64,000 nucleotides of DNA from Thozetella sp. PMI_491 (Eukaryota > Ascomycota > Sordariomycetes > Chaetosphaeriales > Chaetosphaeriaceae): the NCBI GenBank assembly GCA_021432635.1, contig MU270026.1:461311-525310 (forward strand), in the 5' to 3' direction. Position 1 is the first letter of the stretch; each line of letters starts with the position of its first letter. A model generated the notes under the pieces. It did no database searches. It saw nothing but the letters and a program-made list of their open reading frames with translations, and was not told the DNA's origin. Of the stretch, positions 33,582-46,400 are shown one piece after another. The translations under genes were made by a program, and so were the position numbers.

Positions 33582-34709
33582 ATGACAGACTTACGACCTC
33601 CCCTGGTACATTACCAGCCACTGCGGCTCGTCTACCAGGTATGGATAATCGGATCTGCCGTCATTCGGGCGCCACTTTGGGCTGCAACATATTTGGCGCC
33701 AAGCCGACGTCAACGCAGGGAATGGACCACCCAGCAGGCTTTCCTAGTGCGCCTTCTCCGAACTGTCACTGCCATGCTGGGCCAGATTGGCATCACCGAC
33801 ACACTGAGCCTCGCTCCTGGGAAAGAGGGCCGCCGATTCCAAATTCTCGAGCCCTTTCCGGCCGAGAATTACAAAGGCCCGATGGTTTCGGACGCTGTCA
33901 AGCCTACCACAATGGGAGGGACCTGGTACCCGGAAGCGCCCGCCTCTAGCGCCGGCATCGAGGGCAAACTAGTGCTCTTGCATCTTCACGGCGGCGGGTT
34001 CGTGTTTGGGGATGGCCGTCCCGGCCAATCTGGACCCCTGAGTGAGAAATTCCTCGCCAAGGCTGGCGTTGATCTAGTCTTCGTCCCGCAATATCGGCTG
34101 TCAGCATACGGGAAACGGAATCCTTTCCCTGCGGCTCTACAGGACGCACTCACGAGCTATCTATACCTTGTGCGAACATTGAAAATACCATCGCGAAATA
34201 TTATATTGTCGGGAGACAGCGCTGGTGCTAACCTGGCTATTGCATTCCTTCGGTATTTCGCCGAGGACAACACACAGCTGCCGCTGCCGAGATGCGCGGT
34301 GCTGATTTCTCCTTGGGTTGCGCCGCTGCAGAGCCTCGCGCCTGATTACCTCCATCACACAAACTCCAACTTCCACACAGATCACTGCGTGCTCCCTTTT
34401 CTACGTTGGGGTGCACAGGTCTACGCCGACGGGGTTCCGAATGCCTCCTCGAACCCATATATCACACCCTTGGGCCATGCGTTCAGAGCCCCTATCCCGA
34501 TCTGGGTAAATATTGGCGCTGCAGAATTTCTAGCTGCCGACGCGCTCAAATGGACACAGGGGATGATCGCGATTCCTGAGAATGAAGTGCGTGTCAACCT
34601 CGAAGCTGCTGCACCCCACGACACCTTATTATGCGGGCATTTCATTTCTTTCGGGAAAAGTGCACGGAAAGTAGCTGCCAAAGCGGGCAGATTTATACAA
34701 GATGTATGA
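33582..34709 (+). CDS. Alpha/beta-hydrolase, hormone-sensitive-lipase family esterase (375 aa)
   Basis: A single-exon gene. It has the HSL-family oxyanion motif HGGGF near residue 137 and the nucleophile elbow GDSAG near 211. Late in the protein, AAPHDTLLCGH offers the His of the triad, with an acidic residue before it in NIGAAEFLAAD. A hydrophobic stretch at residues 17-40 (LVYQVWIIGSAVIRAPLWAATYLA) may anchor it in a membrane. These enzymes cleave short acyl or aryl esters and some act in detoxification or on secondary metabolites. The start is the first ATG after an in-frame stop and gives the full family length. It is the first of three unrelated esterase genes in 5 kb. Confidence 0.9.
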   Translation: MTDLRPPLVHYQPLRLVYQVWIIGSAVIRAPLWAATYLAPSRRQRREWTTQQAFLVRLLRTVTAMLGQIGITDTLSLAPGKEGRRFQILEPFPAENYKGPMVSDAVKPTTMGGTWYPEAPASSAGIEGKLVLLHLHGGGFVFGDGRPGQSGPLSEKFLAKAGVDLVFVPQYRLSAYGKRNPFPAALQDALTSYLYLVRTLKIPSRNIILSGDSAGANLAIAFLRYFAEDNTQLPLPRCAVLISPWVAPLQSLAPDYLHHTNSNFHTDHCVLPFLRWGAQVYADGVPNASSNPYITPLGHAFRAPIPIWVNIGAAEFLAADALKWTQGMIAIPENEVRVNLEAAAPHDTLLCGHFISFGKSARKVAAKAGRFIQDV

Positions 34710-34762
34710 GAATACGAGAATAGACTCGGCGAAACTCTTTGTTCAATCACTCATCTGAGATT

Positions 34763-36723
<1,961 letters not shown>

Positions 36724-37469
36724 TTTGATGATACACTGGTACATTCACTCGCCACGAAGTCCTCACTTACGCCAGAGGCTGCGCAGAAGCAAAGGGCTAA
36801 CCTTCTTTTATCATCCTGGACAGAGGAAATTGCATCCCTTGGGGCCCATGACGTACAAAGTCTATATAGCACACAAAATAGCCGAGTGCTTGGGGTACTG
36901 GTGACCAAGACCATCTATTCACTAGTGCTAATCCTTACGAACTCCGGGGCCCCATGGGGCCAAGGATAATCGCTCATCCCTGGAAGTGGTGGGGATGGGT
37001 GCCTTCCCCACCGCGCCTGCCGGACCGGACATCGACTGAATGTGGGAAAATGAGATTCTGTCCAGCCGGTACGAAGGCTCGGCAAAGAAATTTGGAGATG
37101 GGCGGGGAAGTTTTGCTTAACTAGACCAGGGTGACTAGGGACGTTTACAGGGGAGCTTCGTGTTCGTGTGTTTAATTGTTGGTACAATGATTAGATGGCA
37201 CGAAGGCACGAGCGTTCACAGACTTGTTATTCCGGAGTAAAAGAGCTAGCACGCATGACTCGTGGCCAAAGATGCTTTGGACCTATTTCAATATATCAAT
37301 GAGTTAAATTGCTAGTACGCAGCTTATACTCGGTCTATTTACAAGGCGGCGAAGCGTTTCTTGGAAATCAATCTCACGAGCCAAACATTTAGTGGGCTTG
37401 AAATATAGTTAACCCAAGAAAAAATTATCCCCAACCATTCTACTCTGTAAATAGTACCTCGTTCCTCTT
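36724..37469. other. Intergenic region, no gene seen
   Basis: Holds the promoter of the type-B esterase and the 3' flank of the next gene on the same strand. The stretch 36940-37140 is G-rich on the plus strand. A TATA-like CTATATAG is at about 36861-36868. Confidence 0.5.
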
Positions 37470-38673
37470 CTAGATCGGAGAGACCTTGATGCAGTTTAGG
37501 TTCTTGTAGACTATATCCGTAATGCCATCCGCCTTTGCTCCATCCCCGATGAACCACTGCTTGGCCTTTGCATCTCCGCGTAGAAGCCATTGCATGATAT
37601 ACCTGCCAGCGATGCCAGCCGGACCAGCATTTGGCAGATCAAATGATCCACTGTGGCCAAATGCATGGTTTCCGAACCAAGAGGGTGTTCCTCGGGGAAG
37701 ATTGGCGTAATCTCGCTCGGCCTAGAAGTCGGTCAGCATGCTATTGGCGAGCCAGGAATAGGCACATACATTTGGGTACGCCACATCCGTCCACCCCCCC
37801 AAAGTGTAGAAGATGGGTTTCGTGAGGTTTCCGGCGATGGTGACACTTTCGTTGACGCTCAAGAGGCCGCTGTCGAAGATGCCGAGGTGGCCGACCCGTT
37901 TGTCAAACGCACCAGCATCGTACGCCTCAACGCCCCCGCAGCTCTGACCCCAGACTCCAATACGGGAAGCATCGATGTGCTTCCAATCTTCCTTGCCAGC
38001 ATTGGCATATACCCAGTCTATGGCGGCAGTGAGGGCGCCGGGATTTTTCCTGAGTTCGACCCCAGCCACCGGGTCATCCGTCGTGATCTCCGTGTAGTTT
38101 GTGGGGTCAATGAAGGCGGGTCCGGTGGCGATAGCGAGTGCGCCCCAGGAAGCAACCTCGCCGAGCAAGCCACGAAACTTGAGACCGACTTGTGGTAACA
38201 CATTTTAGTGCACTTAGTTCATAGTATGGGTTTTCTATAAGCAGCACTCACTAGCCCAGGATTAGCACAGGTCTCTCATGCTCAAAGTTAACAGAAACGC
38301 AGTGCGAGTGAGCGGCTGTCCAAGGTAGGTACGAGACCAGACTCTCAAAGCTTACCATGGATCACAGCCTCCATTGCCAAAGACAATAACCGGAAGCTTC
38401 AAGCTCGAGCCCAATCCGGATTGCAGTGGCTGGTAAAACGTGTGGTTGGCCAGCGACTCTACTTCGAAGAAGTACTGATTGTATGAGCATCTGTGGATTA
38501 TCGATCTTGTCAAGAGTCGCTTACCGACTTGTAGGGCCCGGTTCCGCCGTACTTAGGCATGGTGTCAGGATACTAGGTAATAAGATCTGGGATGGGATGA
38601 GACGAACCGTGGCGCCGTGTTCATCGGCGGCCGCATATCCGGCAAGCACGAGAGTAGCAAAGAGAAACTTCAT
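37470..38673 (-). CDS. Secreted alpha/beta-hydrolase with GQSCGG elbow (about 320 aa; one junction unresolved)
   Basis: Clear coding segments are 38673-38608 (signal peptide MKFLFATLVLAGYAAA), 38572-38525, 38474-38356, about 38196-37770, and 37721-37470. The third ends with PVIVFGNGGCDP, the oxyanion region. The fourth has RIGVWGQSCGGVEAY, the Ser nucleophile elbow, and IFYTLGGWTDVAYPN. The last contains FGNHAFGHSGSFDLPN, with the catalytic His. It resembles a family of secreted fungal hydrolases near PHB depolymerases and dienelactone hydrolases. Two points are odd. The first intron would be only 35 nt (38573-38607). The join from 38356 to about 38196 does not keep frame with any standard donor/acceptor pair I could find, so a small exon is missed or the gene is damaged. 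Confidence 0.7.
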
Positions 38674-39434
38674 CGTGACGCTGTTCCTAAGGATTGCTGC
38701 GGTATGCTTCACACACGCGGGCAGCAAGACCTTTCCACAGAGGGGTATGGAGAGGTATTTGTCTTACTATATACCTTTATATGCGGCTATAGATCTGCAG
38801 ACACCTAATTTTCCTTCCAACTCTGTACTAGTACTGTACAAGACAGCACATGTCGGCTGTGCGACCAGGGTATTGACTCGGTCCCGCTTGTCCCTACGAT
38901 TTCTCTAGCGAAGCAGATGTTACGTCAATTCCACCATGGCGCGAGCAATTATCCAACCGTTGGCTGGACATCCTTGTGGTGGCCGGCGATCCTTGGCGGT
39001 AGAGCCTACTTCCCCGCTACTAACTGCCGCCGACGGAACCGAAGGAAGGTCAACAAGGTGAGGTTGACGAGGCCAGTCATGCGGGGGCGCGAGGTGAGGT
39101 GGTCGCCGGGGTGGGGTTGAATGTGGGAAAATTGTGGGAAAAGTGGGAAAGTGTGGGAGAATTACGCCTCCTGCAAGAGCTAGCAAATTCTGGGAGAAAG
39201 CGTTAACCCCCCCCCCCCCCCCCCCTCTCGACCCCTAATGCTGGCTGGCTGGAGAATAAAATCTGCGGTGTGGAGCAGCGTCGGATGCGCTAAACAGCCT
39301 GGAAGTGTCTGGGGTTGCCGTGTCTGGCCCCGTGACGCGGGGTGCGCTGCGGGGGAGTGCGAGGTGGAAAAGTTCCCATTGAGATATGCAATCGCATCCG
39401 CAAGGAACCAGGACCACGAGATGTAGCGCCAGCC
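38674..39434. other. Divergent promoter region with poly-C run
   Basis: No gene. It lies between two divergently transcribed genes. It contains TGTGGGAAAATTGTGGGAAAA-type repeats of GTGGGAAA at about 39123-39160 and a run of about 18 Cs at 39208-39225, which could slip during replication or assembly. Confidence 0.6.
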
Positions 39435-42019
39435 ATGGCGGATGACTCTGGCGACAGCCCTGCGCCCAACAATTTTGAATGCACCTTTTGTAGGCGGGGG
39501 TTCACAAAGAAAGAACATCTCAAGGTACGCATCCTTCGCCGCCCCGACTCGGCAGCTACAACTCACACTTCCCCGTTTAGAGACACGAAAGAGCCCGTAG
39601 GTTCCCTGGCTGTCCGTACAGAGATATGAGACCGGGGCTGACTGGATCTCGGCAAAGATACTGGCGCCAAGCCCTTCAAATGTGCGATATGTGACCGCAG
39701 CTTCTCGCGCGGCGACGTATTGAACCGACACGTCAAGAGCCACAAGCAAGTCCCACAGCTGAGGGAATTGCCCGGCAGTATTGGGGCGCAGGCTGCTCTT
39801 CACCTCTTCCAGACTCCCAGCAGCCACAGCGCGCCAGACACGTCCCCTCCAGGATTCCCAACTCCGATCCCCGACGTCCCACTCCACTCCGGCAGCAGGA
39901 ATAGTAGCACCGCCAACCCCGGCATTAGCTCCACTAACAACAGTGCCAGCATAAGCCATATCGTGTGGTCGTCTGCCTCGCGGCCGGGGGTTCGGCTTGC
40001 CCATCATGAAGCCTCCTCTCTCCTGTGGCCCGACTCGGAAGACCTCTTCCAGAGCCTGACGTCCACGGATGGCATGACCTGGGACCAGTCTCTGCCAGGA
40101 CTGGGGCCCCCGGCCTACCCCCCTCACGAGACACCGTATGCCAAATTACCCAGCGCACCGGACCGCTCCCGGCAAGACGATCTAGGTGCAGCAGAAGACG
40201 GACACCGGGCTGTTCAGACTGTCAATGGACTGTTGACCAATACGGTAAGGAATTAACTCGTTCCCCGGCGAGACACAGCACATATAAGAGCAAGCGCATG
40301 TGCTAACCAAAGGACCATACTTCCAGCTTTTTGACGTCACCTCACATGTTGAGCTTTCCGATCTGACGCCACGCTTCCTAGATAGCAGCCTGCACATGTT
40401 TTTCACTAAATTTATTCCTATCCTCCCCGTGATTCATCGACCCACGTTTGTATATCGCGACTGCTCCGCGCCCCTGCTATTGAACGCCATTGCTCTTGGC
40501 TCCCTCTTTCTCGGGACCGAGGATGCCACTGCCAAAGTACGCAAGACACCGAACCTACGGGCCTAGCCACAATGACGCCGCCTTTTCTTTGACTGACCTA
40601 AGAATCATCTGCTAGGGCGAGGCACTCTGGCGGCTTGCATATACGGCCATCGCTACCTCTTGGCCCGAGATGATAGGCTATAGGAGGGAGTATGATGTGT
40701 GCAGCGGAGTCGAGCTGGTGCTGACGGCACTGCTGAGCCAGTCTTATGCAGCTCTTTCCAAAGTGAGTCAAGCTGTGCACTTAATCTGCAGAATGAGACG
40801 ACTAAGCTGTCACAACTAGAATCCGACACTGAGGATGACGAGTCAAACCTTCTATGGTCTGAGCATGCATTGGGCACAGTACTGCGGCATGTATGACGTG
40901 GGCCGGACCGAGGCCCCCGACATCCCACTTGAGCACGATTCCATCGACGCGAGGATGCACGCATGGAGATCGTGGGCGGCTCGGGAGACGCAGCTTCGGA
41001 CTCTCCTCGGGCTTTGCGTCATTGACGGTGTGGTGTCTCAGTTCAGCGGAAACCTCGTCAACACTTGGCCGTCGACGAGCCCGCTGCCCCTTGCCGCGGA
41101 CGAAGCTGCTTTTGCTGCGGATACCGCCGATAAGTGGATTCGCCACATGGCTACGGCTCGCACAAGCCAGAACTCTATGCCCGTCCGCTTTTGCGATCTC
41201 TACCAGTCATTATTCTCAGACGGGCCCTTATCTAGTCAGATAGATTTTGGGCCTGGATTGCTCAGTCTCAAGATCTTGTTGGAGATCATGAGCTCTCTTG
41301 CTACCAACTTCGACACGGCGAGCCAGGGCTCCGGCGGCGCGCAGTCCAAGTTCCGAGCCGTCCAGGCGCTGGGCCACCTTCGTCGGCACATTGCGTGCAG
41401 CATGAGTCTAAAAGCAGGCGACAAGGCAATCGGCCTGCTGCGATGGCACGCGGTGTGCCTTGATCTCGTCGCGAGCACTGCGCGGGGGGCGCGGAGGATG
41501 TGCCACCACTTCGGCATCACGCAGCATATCTTCGGTGGAAAAAAGCGTCAAGAAGAACGACAGGTGAACCCGCAAGCATGGGCGCAAGGACTGCCCGCAC
41601 GGAAGTGTCTCCTTCATGCCCTCGAGATCCACAAGATAGCTTCCGAGGTGCCGCTCGGCGTGGCACATGATGTGTGCTTGCCCGGCACTCTCTTCGCTGC
41701 CGCCACGACATACAGCTCCTTCGCACTGGCGGGGGTTTCTAAGGCACTTACCCCCACCTTCATCGACTGGGAGACAGTCATTCTTCTCGGCCTCGAAGAG
41801 GCACCGGAGATGTCTATGTCTTCAACTGCGGAGGAAGCTCGCGATACATTGGTGTTTTTGAAAGGCTCCCCCACTAGCCGTCCTAGTGGCTGGGTGGCAC
41901 GGAATCTTATATACGAGCTCAGCTCGATTAGGATCCTTCTCCACAGTCTGTCCCAGCACTGGGGTGTTACTCAAGAGATGGAAGAAGTAGTAGGGGCCTG
42001 GGAAGCGCACTGTAGCTGA
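39435..42019 (+). CDS. C2H2 zinc-finger regulator with fungal transcription-factor domain (749 aa)
   Basis: Exons 39435-39524, 39581-39596, 39658-40244, 40327-40536, 40616-40762 and 40820-42019 total 2250 nt. The second is a 16-nt microexon. Splicing it in completes two adjacent C2H2 fingers: FECTFCRRGFTKKEHLKRHERAH at residues about 14-36, and FKCAICDRSFSRGDVLNRHVKSH after the TGAKP linker. A Ser/Pro-rich linker follows to about 230. The rest is the helical Fungal_trans-like domain, entered by MFFTKFIPILPVIHRPTF and containing LSMHWAQYCGMY. This build is typical of nuclear regulators of catabolic or secondary-metabolite genes. It is tail-to-tail with the ACS transporter at 42340, and may control that gene and the P450 beyond it (inference). 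Confidence 0.88.
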
Positions 42020-42339
42020 GCTAAGTCATTATCCCAGGGTCGCCTAAAAACTGGTAACGCTGTATATGACGCCTACAACCCATGGATGGTATATACCGAT
42101 GACACTTGTGGATATGTGACTCATAATCCGACCACTAGCTGCCGGAATACTTTCCTACCCGACGCTATTCAATGATACCAATATGGCTGCGCGCATAGAC
42201 TCTTGCAAGGTGATTTTGATTCGCTGTAGATTGGTCATGAAGCTGCAGACTCTTATTGGAAATGTCACCTGAGGAAAAAATAAAGAATTTATGGTGATTT
42301 CCAGTTGAGAGTTGTAGTACGTGGGACGCTCATCTCTAA

Positions 42340-44012
42340 CTACAAGCCGTACATAAATGTGCGTCTTTGATCTCCTCTTCTCTCCACAGATGATGCCTCT
42401 GCGGCAAACTGGGCTTCATCCCAGTCTGCAATCTCCCTGGCCCTCTTCTTATTCTCAAACTGATACATGAATCGGAGGAAGACGAGACCACAGATTCCGC
42501 ACGCCATAATCACGATAGTGATAATAAGGGGCGTCTCATCTATTCGTAGTTAGCAAAGCCAGACTTCGTGAGATCGCTGTTGGTAAAACTTACATCTCGG
42601 GCCATATTTGCTCTTGAAGATCTGGCCGGCAATCACGCCGGCAATATTCGACCACCCATTCACTCCCATCATGACGCTTCTCGTGCCCTTCCATGGGGTG
42701 TTTCCTGCCAGCCAAACGGCAAGCAGAGGTCCGCCGACGAACACACCCGCCATGCACACGTGAGCAAAGCCATAACGAAGCTGCGTATCGGTCGACGTGG
42801 CCATGACGATGCAACCAATGATTCCAAGACACATGCCAAGTACGGTGTGAAGAGCTCTGTCCTTAAAGAAGTCGCTCGACCAGACGATGATGAGCAGACC
42901 AACAGTTCCCCTGTACTCGTTAGTACGTTTATGTGCGATACCACTCGTCCAGATACTTACACCACAAATGGGGGCACGCTCATGAGTGTCGCATTGATAC
43001 CGGAGTAGCCCATTCCTTGCACGATTAATGGCAAAAATGTCGTGAATGCCGTGACCGGAAGCACTGTGGTGATGTTGCAGACGACCGTGAGAAGCTTCCT
43101 CCAGTCCTTCGCCACATCGATGAAGTCACGCCTGATGACAGCAGTGCTGTTGATGTCGGCCTCCTCCTGCGTGCCGGCGAGGTCGATTTCCATGCGTCGA
43201 ATGGCATGGGCACGTTCTTCCTCGGTGAAGAACCAGGCGCCAGAGAGATTCTTGGGTAAAACGAAGAAGGTAAGGATACCGAGCAGCACGGTAATGCCGC
43301 CTTCGAAGAGGAAGACAACCTGCCAGCCGTGGATCGTAGGCGAGTCAATCTTGAGCAAGCCGTAGGCGAGGACACCGGCGAATGCTCCGGCAACAGAATA
43401 CATGCCAGTGAAGAGGCCGACGCGGAACCCGACGATGTATTTGGGGTAGAGAGTAGACATGTAGTACATGCCGATCTGAGTGAACCCGGCCTCTGCTGCA
43501 CCGATCAAGACTCGGAGGGCGATCAGGGTTCCGCTCCCACGAATTGCAGCGTGGCACATGCAGAGGCCACCCCAGGTGATAAGCTGGATTCCGAGGAAAT
43601 ATTTGATGCCGACGCGCCGGGCAAGGATGGTCATAAAAGGCTGGAGCGGAACATATGTGGCCGAGAAAAGGGAGAGTGAGTTGGGAATGTCGTCTGGGGA
43701 CAGGTTGGCGTCTTTGACGAAGGAGCTGGTAGCAACGAAGCCGATGTTGGTCTTGTCGATACCGCAGAACTAAAGATGGTTAGCAAATCGGTATTCGACG
43801 ACGGCAACCCTAGCCGAACTCACGATAAACTGTATCGCTAAAAGTGCGACGACAATCAGATCCAGCTTCAGATTGACCTTCCTATCAAGCCGTTTCTCGT
43901 TCTCATTTTGCGGGCGGTAGTGCACCTGTCGTTGCTGCGCCAGATCATTCTGTACAATCTCGAGGTGCTCTGGGTCGAGATTTCCTTTTTCACTCTGGAC
44001 TATGGAATTCAT
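42340..44012 (-). CDS. MFS anion:cation symporter family transporter (504 aa)
   Basis: Exons 44012-43824, 43769-42961, 42910-42594 and 42539-42340 total 1515 nt; introns are 50-54 nt with GTGAGT or GTAAGT donors. About twelve membrane segments. The ACS features are DLIVVALLAIQFIFCGIDKTNIG, the RVLIGAAEAGFTQIGMYYMS helix, WQVVFLFEGGITVLLG and a central loop FFTEEERAHAIRRM. The C-terminal tail is charged and cytosolic. Substrates in this family are small organic anions or vitamins; none can be assigned here. It is a different clade from the transporter at 21209, since it lacks the Dal5-like loop. It is divergent from the P450 gene across 0.6 kb, so the two may share a promoter. Confidence 0.9.
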
Positions 44013-44621
44013 GTTGCCTCGCGAATCCTCGGAGCGGTTCAGCTCCCAGGTTGTCTGGCAGATAATGGTAGTTATAGTTCTTTGATGCCGTCCTACCTAG
44101 AGGAGAGGAATGGGTGAGTGACAAGGTTGTATCCGGTGAGGAGCCAGAAGAGGTCCTTTATTTGAAATTTCCAAGGCCTGGCCCCTTCCTTCCCCAAGAT
44201 GTTCCCCAGAACCAACCCCAACCTTTCTGGGGGAGGCCCAGGGCTAGTGAGCGCTAACCCCCAGCGAACGCCTTTTCCCACATGCTGATGAGGTTTCCCA
44301 CTTGCCCCACCAACTGAAGGCGAGCCAAGTGGTGGGGACGCTTGTGGGTTAAATTGCCCAACGACACTACGGCGTGGAACATCGGCAAGGGATGACTCGC
44401 TCTGCTGCTGCTGGAGTGTTATCGGGGCCATTAGTATTGCGAAGGCCGATAATCGAGGGCAAACCGGGGTCCAATTCCGTTTTAATCGTAGCCCCTGCCC
44501 GAGGATGCCCTTAGCAAGCCAAGCCGCCTTCCTCCGCCTCCTCGACACCACTCCTATTATCGCCACAAGGAGAGGCAGACTTCCCCTTGGGCTGAAGCTA
44601 CGTATATTTCTATCCCACAGT
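44013..44621. promoter_or_regulatory. Shared divergent promoter of ACS transporter and P450
   Basis: About 610 bp separate the two start codons. I see repeated TTTCCCAC and CCCCAC words around 44270-44340 that could be regulator sites, but no palindrome I can name. An in-frame ATG at 44505 would extend the P450 by 39 residues rich in Arg and Leu. Confidence 0.35.
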
Positions 44622-45949
44622 ATGACCACAGCAGATCTAGAGCCCAAGGCTTCCGGAGAGGAGCCATTTGACATCGACAATGCGGCTGCCGTAGTCAGCA
44701 ACGATCCACAAAAGATCTACGAGGAATACCGCTATCTACGGCAGAAATGTCCCATAATTCACACGAACCAGTATGGGGGGTACTGGCTCATGACCCGTTA
44801 CGAAGATGTTAAGCGAGCCGCCATGGACTCGGACACTTACATCTCAAGCGTTAAGGCAGTGGTCCCGAGCGACCCCCGAGGCATTCGCCGGCCGCCTTTG
44901 AACTTTGATGCACCAGCGCACACGCCTTTCCGGACGGCGCTGGAGCGCACGGTGAAGCCGGCTCGCCTGAAGCGGCTGGCCGAGCCACTGCGAAAGCATG
45001 CAGAGGCGGAGCTTGCACCACTGCTGGCTCGTGGCAGGGGTGATATCAGTGCCGAGTTCGCGGCCAGCTTCGTCGCGCGTATGGAATCTGAGTGGCTGAA
45101 CCTCGACCCTGATGTTGCTCCCAAGCTTGCCACCGCAGCTGCGGCTTGGCTGAACGCGTGGAGAATGCAGGATGGAGAGACAGTGACGGCAAATTCCACG
45201 ATAATGTACGAGATTGCTCGAGACCTCCTGGCGGACCGTCAAGTCAACCCCCGAGACCCAGAGGAGGACCCAGCGTCGTCATTACTTCTCGAGAGGGATG
45301 CGGAGGGTAACCCTCTGAGCGAGGAACATTTGATGTGAGCACCTGTTGGTTTTATTACGAATATCCCAACTGACTTTTTTTTTATCAGTGGTTGCCTCCG
45401 GCAATCATTAGTTGTAGGCGTTGTGGCGCCTCCAATTCTCATAGGGTCCATCTGCAAGCACCTTTCGGAGCACAAGGACCTACAGCAAAAGTTAAGGGAA
45501 GATGAGTCCTTAATACCGGCTGCGATGGATGAGTTCCTTCGATTATACAGCCCGTACCGCGGCTTTGCGCGGACGACCTCAAAGGAGGTACATTTGCATG
45601 GAAAGACGATACGCCCGAAAGAGCCTGTCACCCTGTGCTACACAGCTGCCAACCGCGACCCCGAAGTTTTTGAAAATCCTGACGAGTTTATCATCGGCAG
45701 AGAGAACATTGCAGCGCACATGGGCTTCGGCCGAGGCAGACACCGGTGTGCTGGAATGCCTCTAGCAAGATTGTGAGTATACCCGAGATGCTACTGTACC
45801 TTCTCGAGTACTGACTGAGATGAAGGACTCTAGATATTGTATTGCGAGCTATTTTGAGAAATACCCACGATTTTGAAGTGGATGGAGAGTTGCAATATTC
45901 CAGGATGCCTGAGCTAGGAATCATCAGCTGCCCTATGAAGTTTCTGTAA
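44622..45949 (+). CDS. Bacterial-type soluble cytochrome P450 (406 aa)
   Basis: Exons 44622-45334, 45389-45772 and 45826-45949 total 1221 nt. The last acceptor is AAG after a CTGAC branch; it alone restores MPLARLTLDIVLRAILRNTHDFEVDG. It has no N-terminal membrane anchor and the about 400-residue length of bacterial P450s. Heme-binding GFGRGRHRCAGMPLARL and the ExxR helix DEFLRLYSP are present, as is FDAPAHTPFR (the C-helix region). The I-helix reads VVGVVAPPILIGS, without the usual acid-alcohol pair (A/GGxE/DTT) that relays protons to bound oxygen. That hints at unusual chemistry, as in peroxide-using or reductase-type P450s. An upstream in-frame ATG at 44505 adds an Arg-rich, amphipathic leader that might target mitochondria. 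Prokaryotic descent is plausible but not shown. Confidence 0.88.
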
Positions 45950-46400
45950 GGGTTAGTAATATTGGATTAACAATGGATTTGTCGATGGGTACGCTCAAGA
46001 AGAGTTTTATGTTGTGTCGTGCGGTAGGGGCCACATATTTAGAACTAGGTAGTTGTGATACTTAAGTACGTCAAGTAGTGTAAAGTTGCTGTGCTCGCTC
46101 TACCCCTACCTCACGGGGGCAACCTCTCACGATGGACTAAAGTTGCAGTGCATTCTCGGTAGACCGACGCGTTATGATTGGTACGCACACATTCTACAGG
46201 AGTATGCATGTGATATGCCGAGTTAGCAACCCAGCCATGGGTGAGGCCGATCCTACCCCACCACTTCCTCTCCTCGCGGGCTAGGCCAGATACTGAGCGG
46301 GAAGGCCCGAGAGGCTCCAATACTGGTCCCAAATTAATTTTGGTTCTAGAAGATATCTCAAAACTCGCATTGTCCGCTAAACCATACCTGACGGCCTCTA
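45950..46400. other. Intergenic region, no gene seen
   Basis: Carries the 3' flank of the P450. Short frames only. Confidence 0.5.

Noticed and set aside
39208-39225. Poly-C run as a regulatory element
   Set aside because: A simple homopolymer; length may even be a sequencing artefact.
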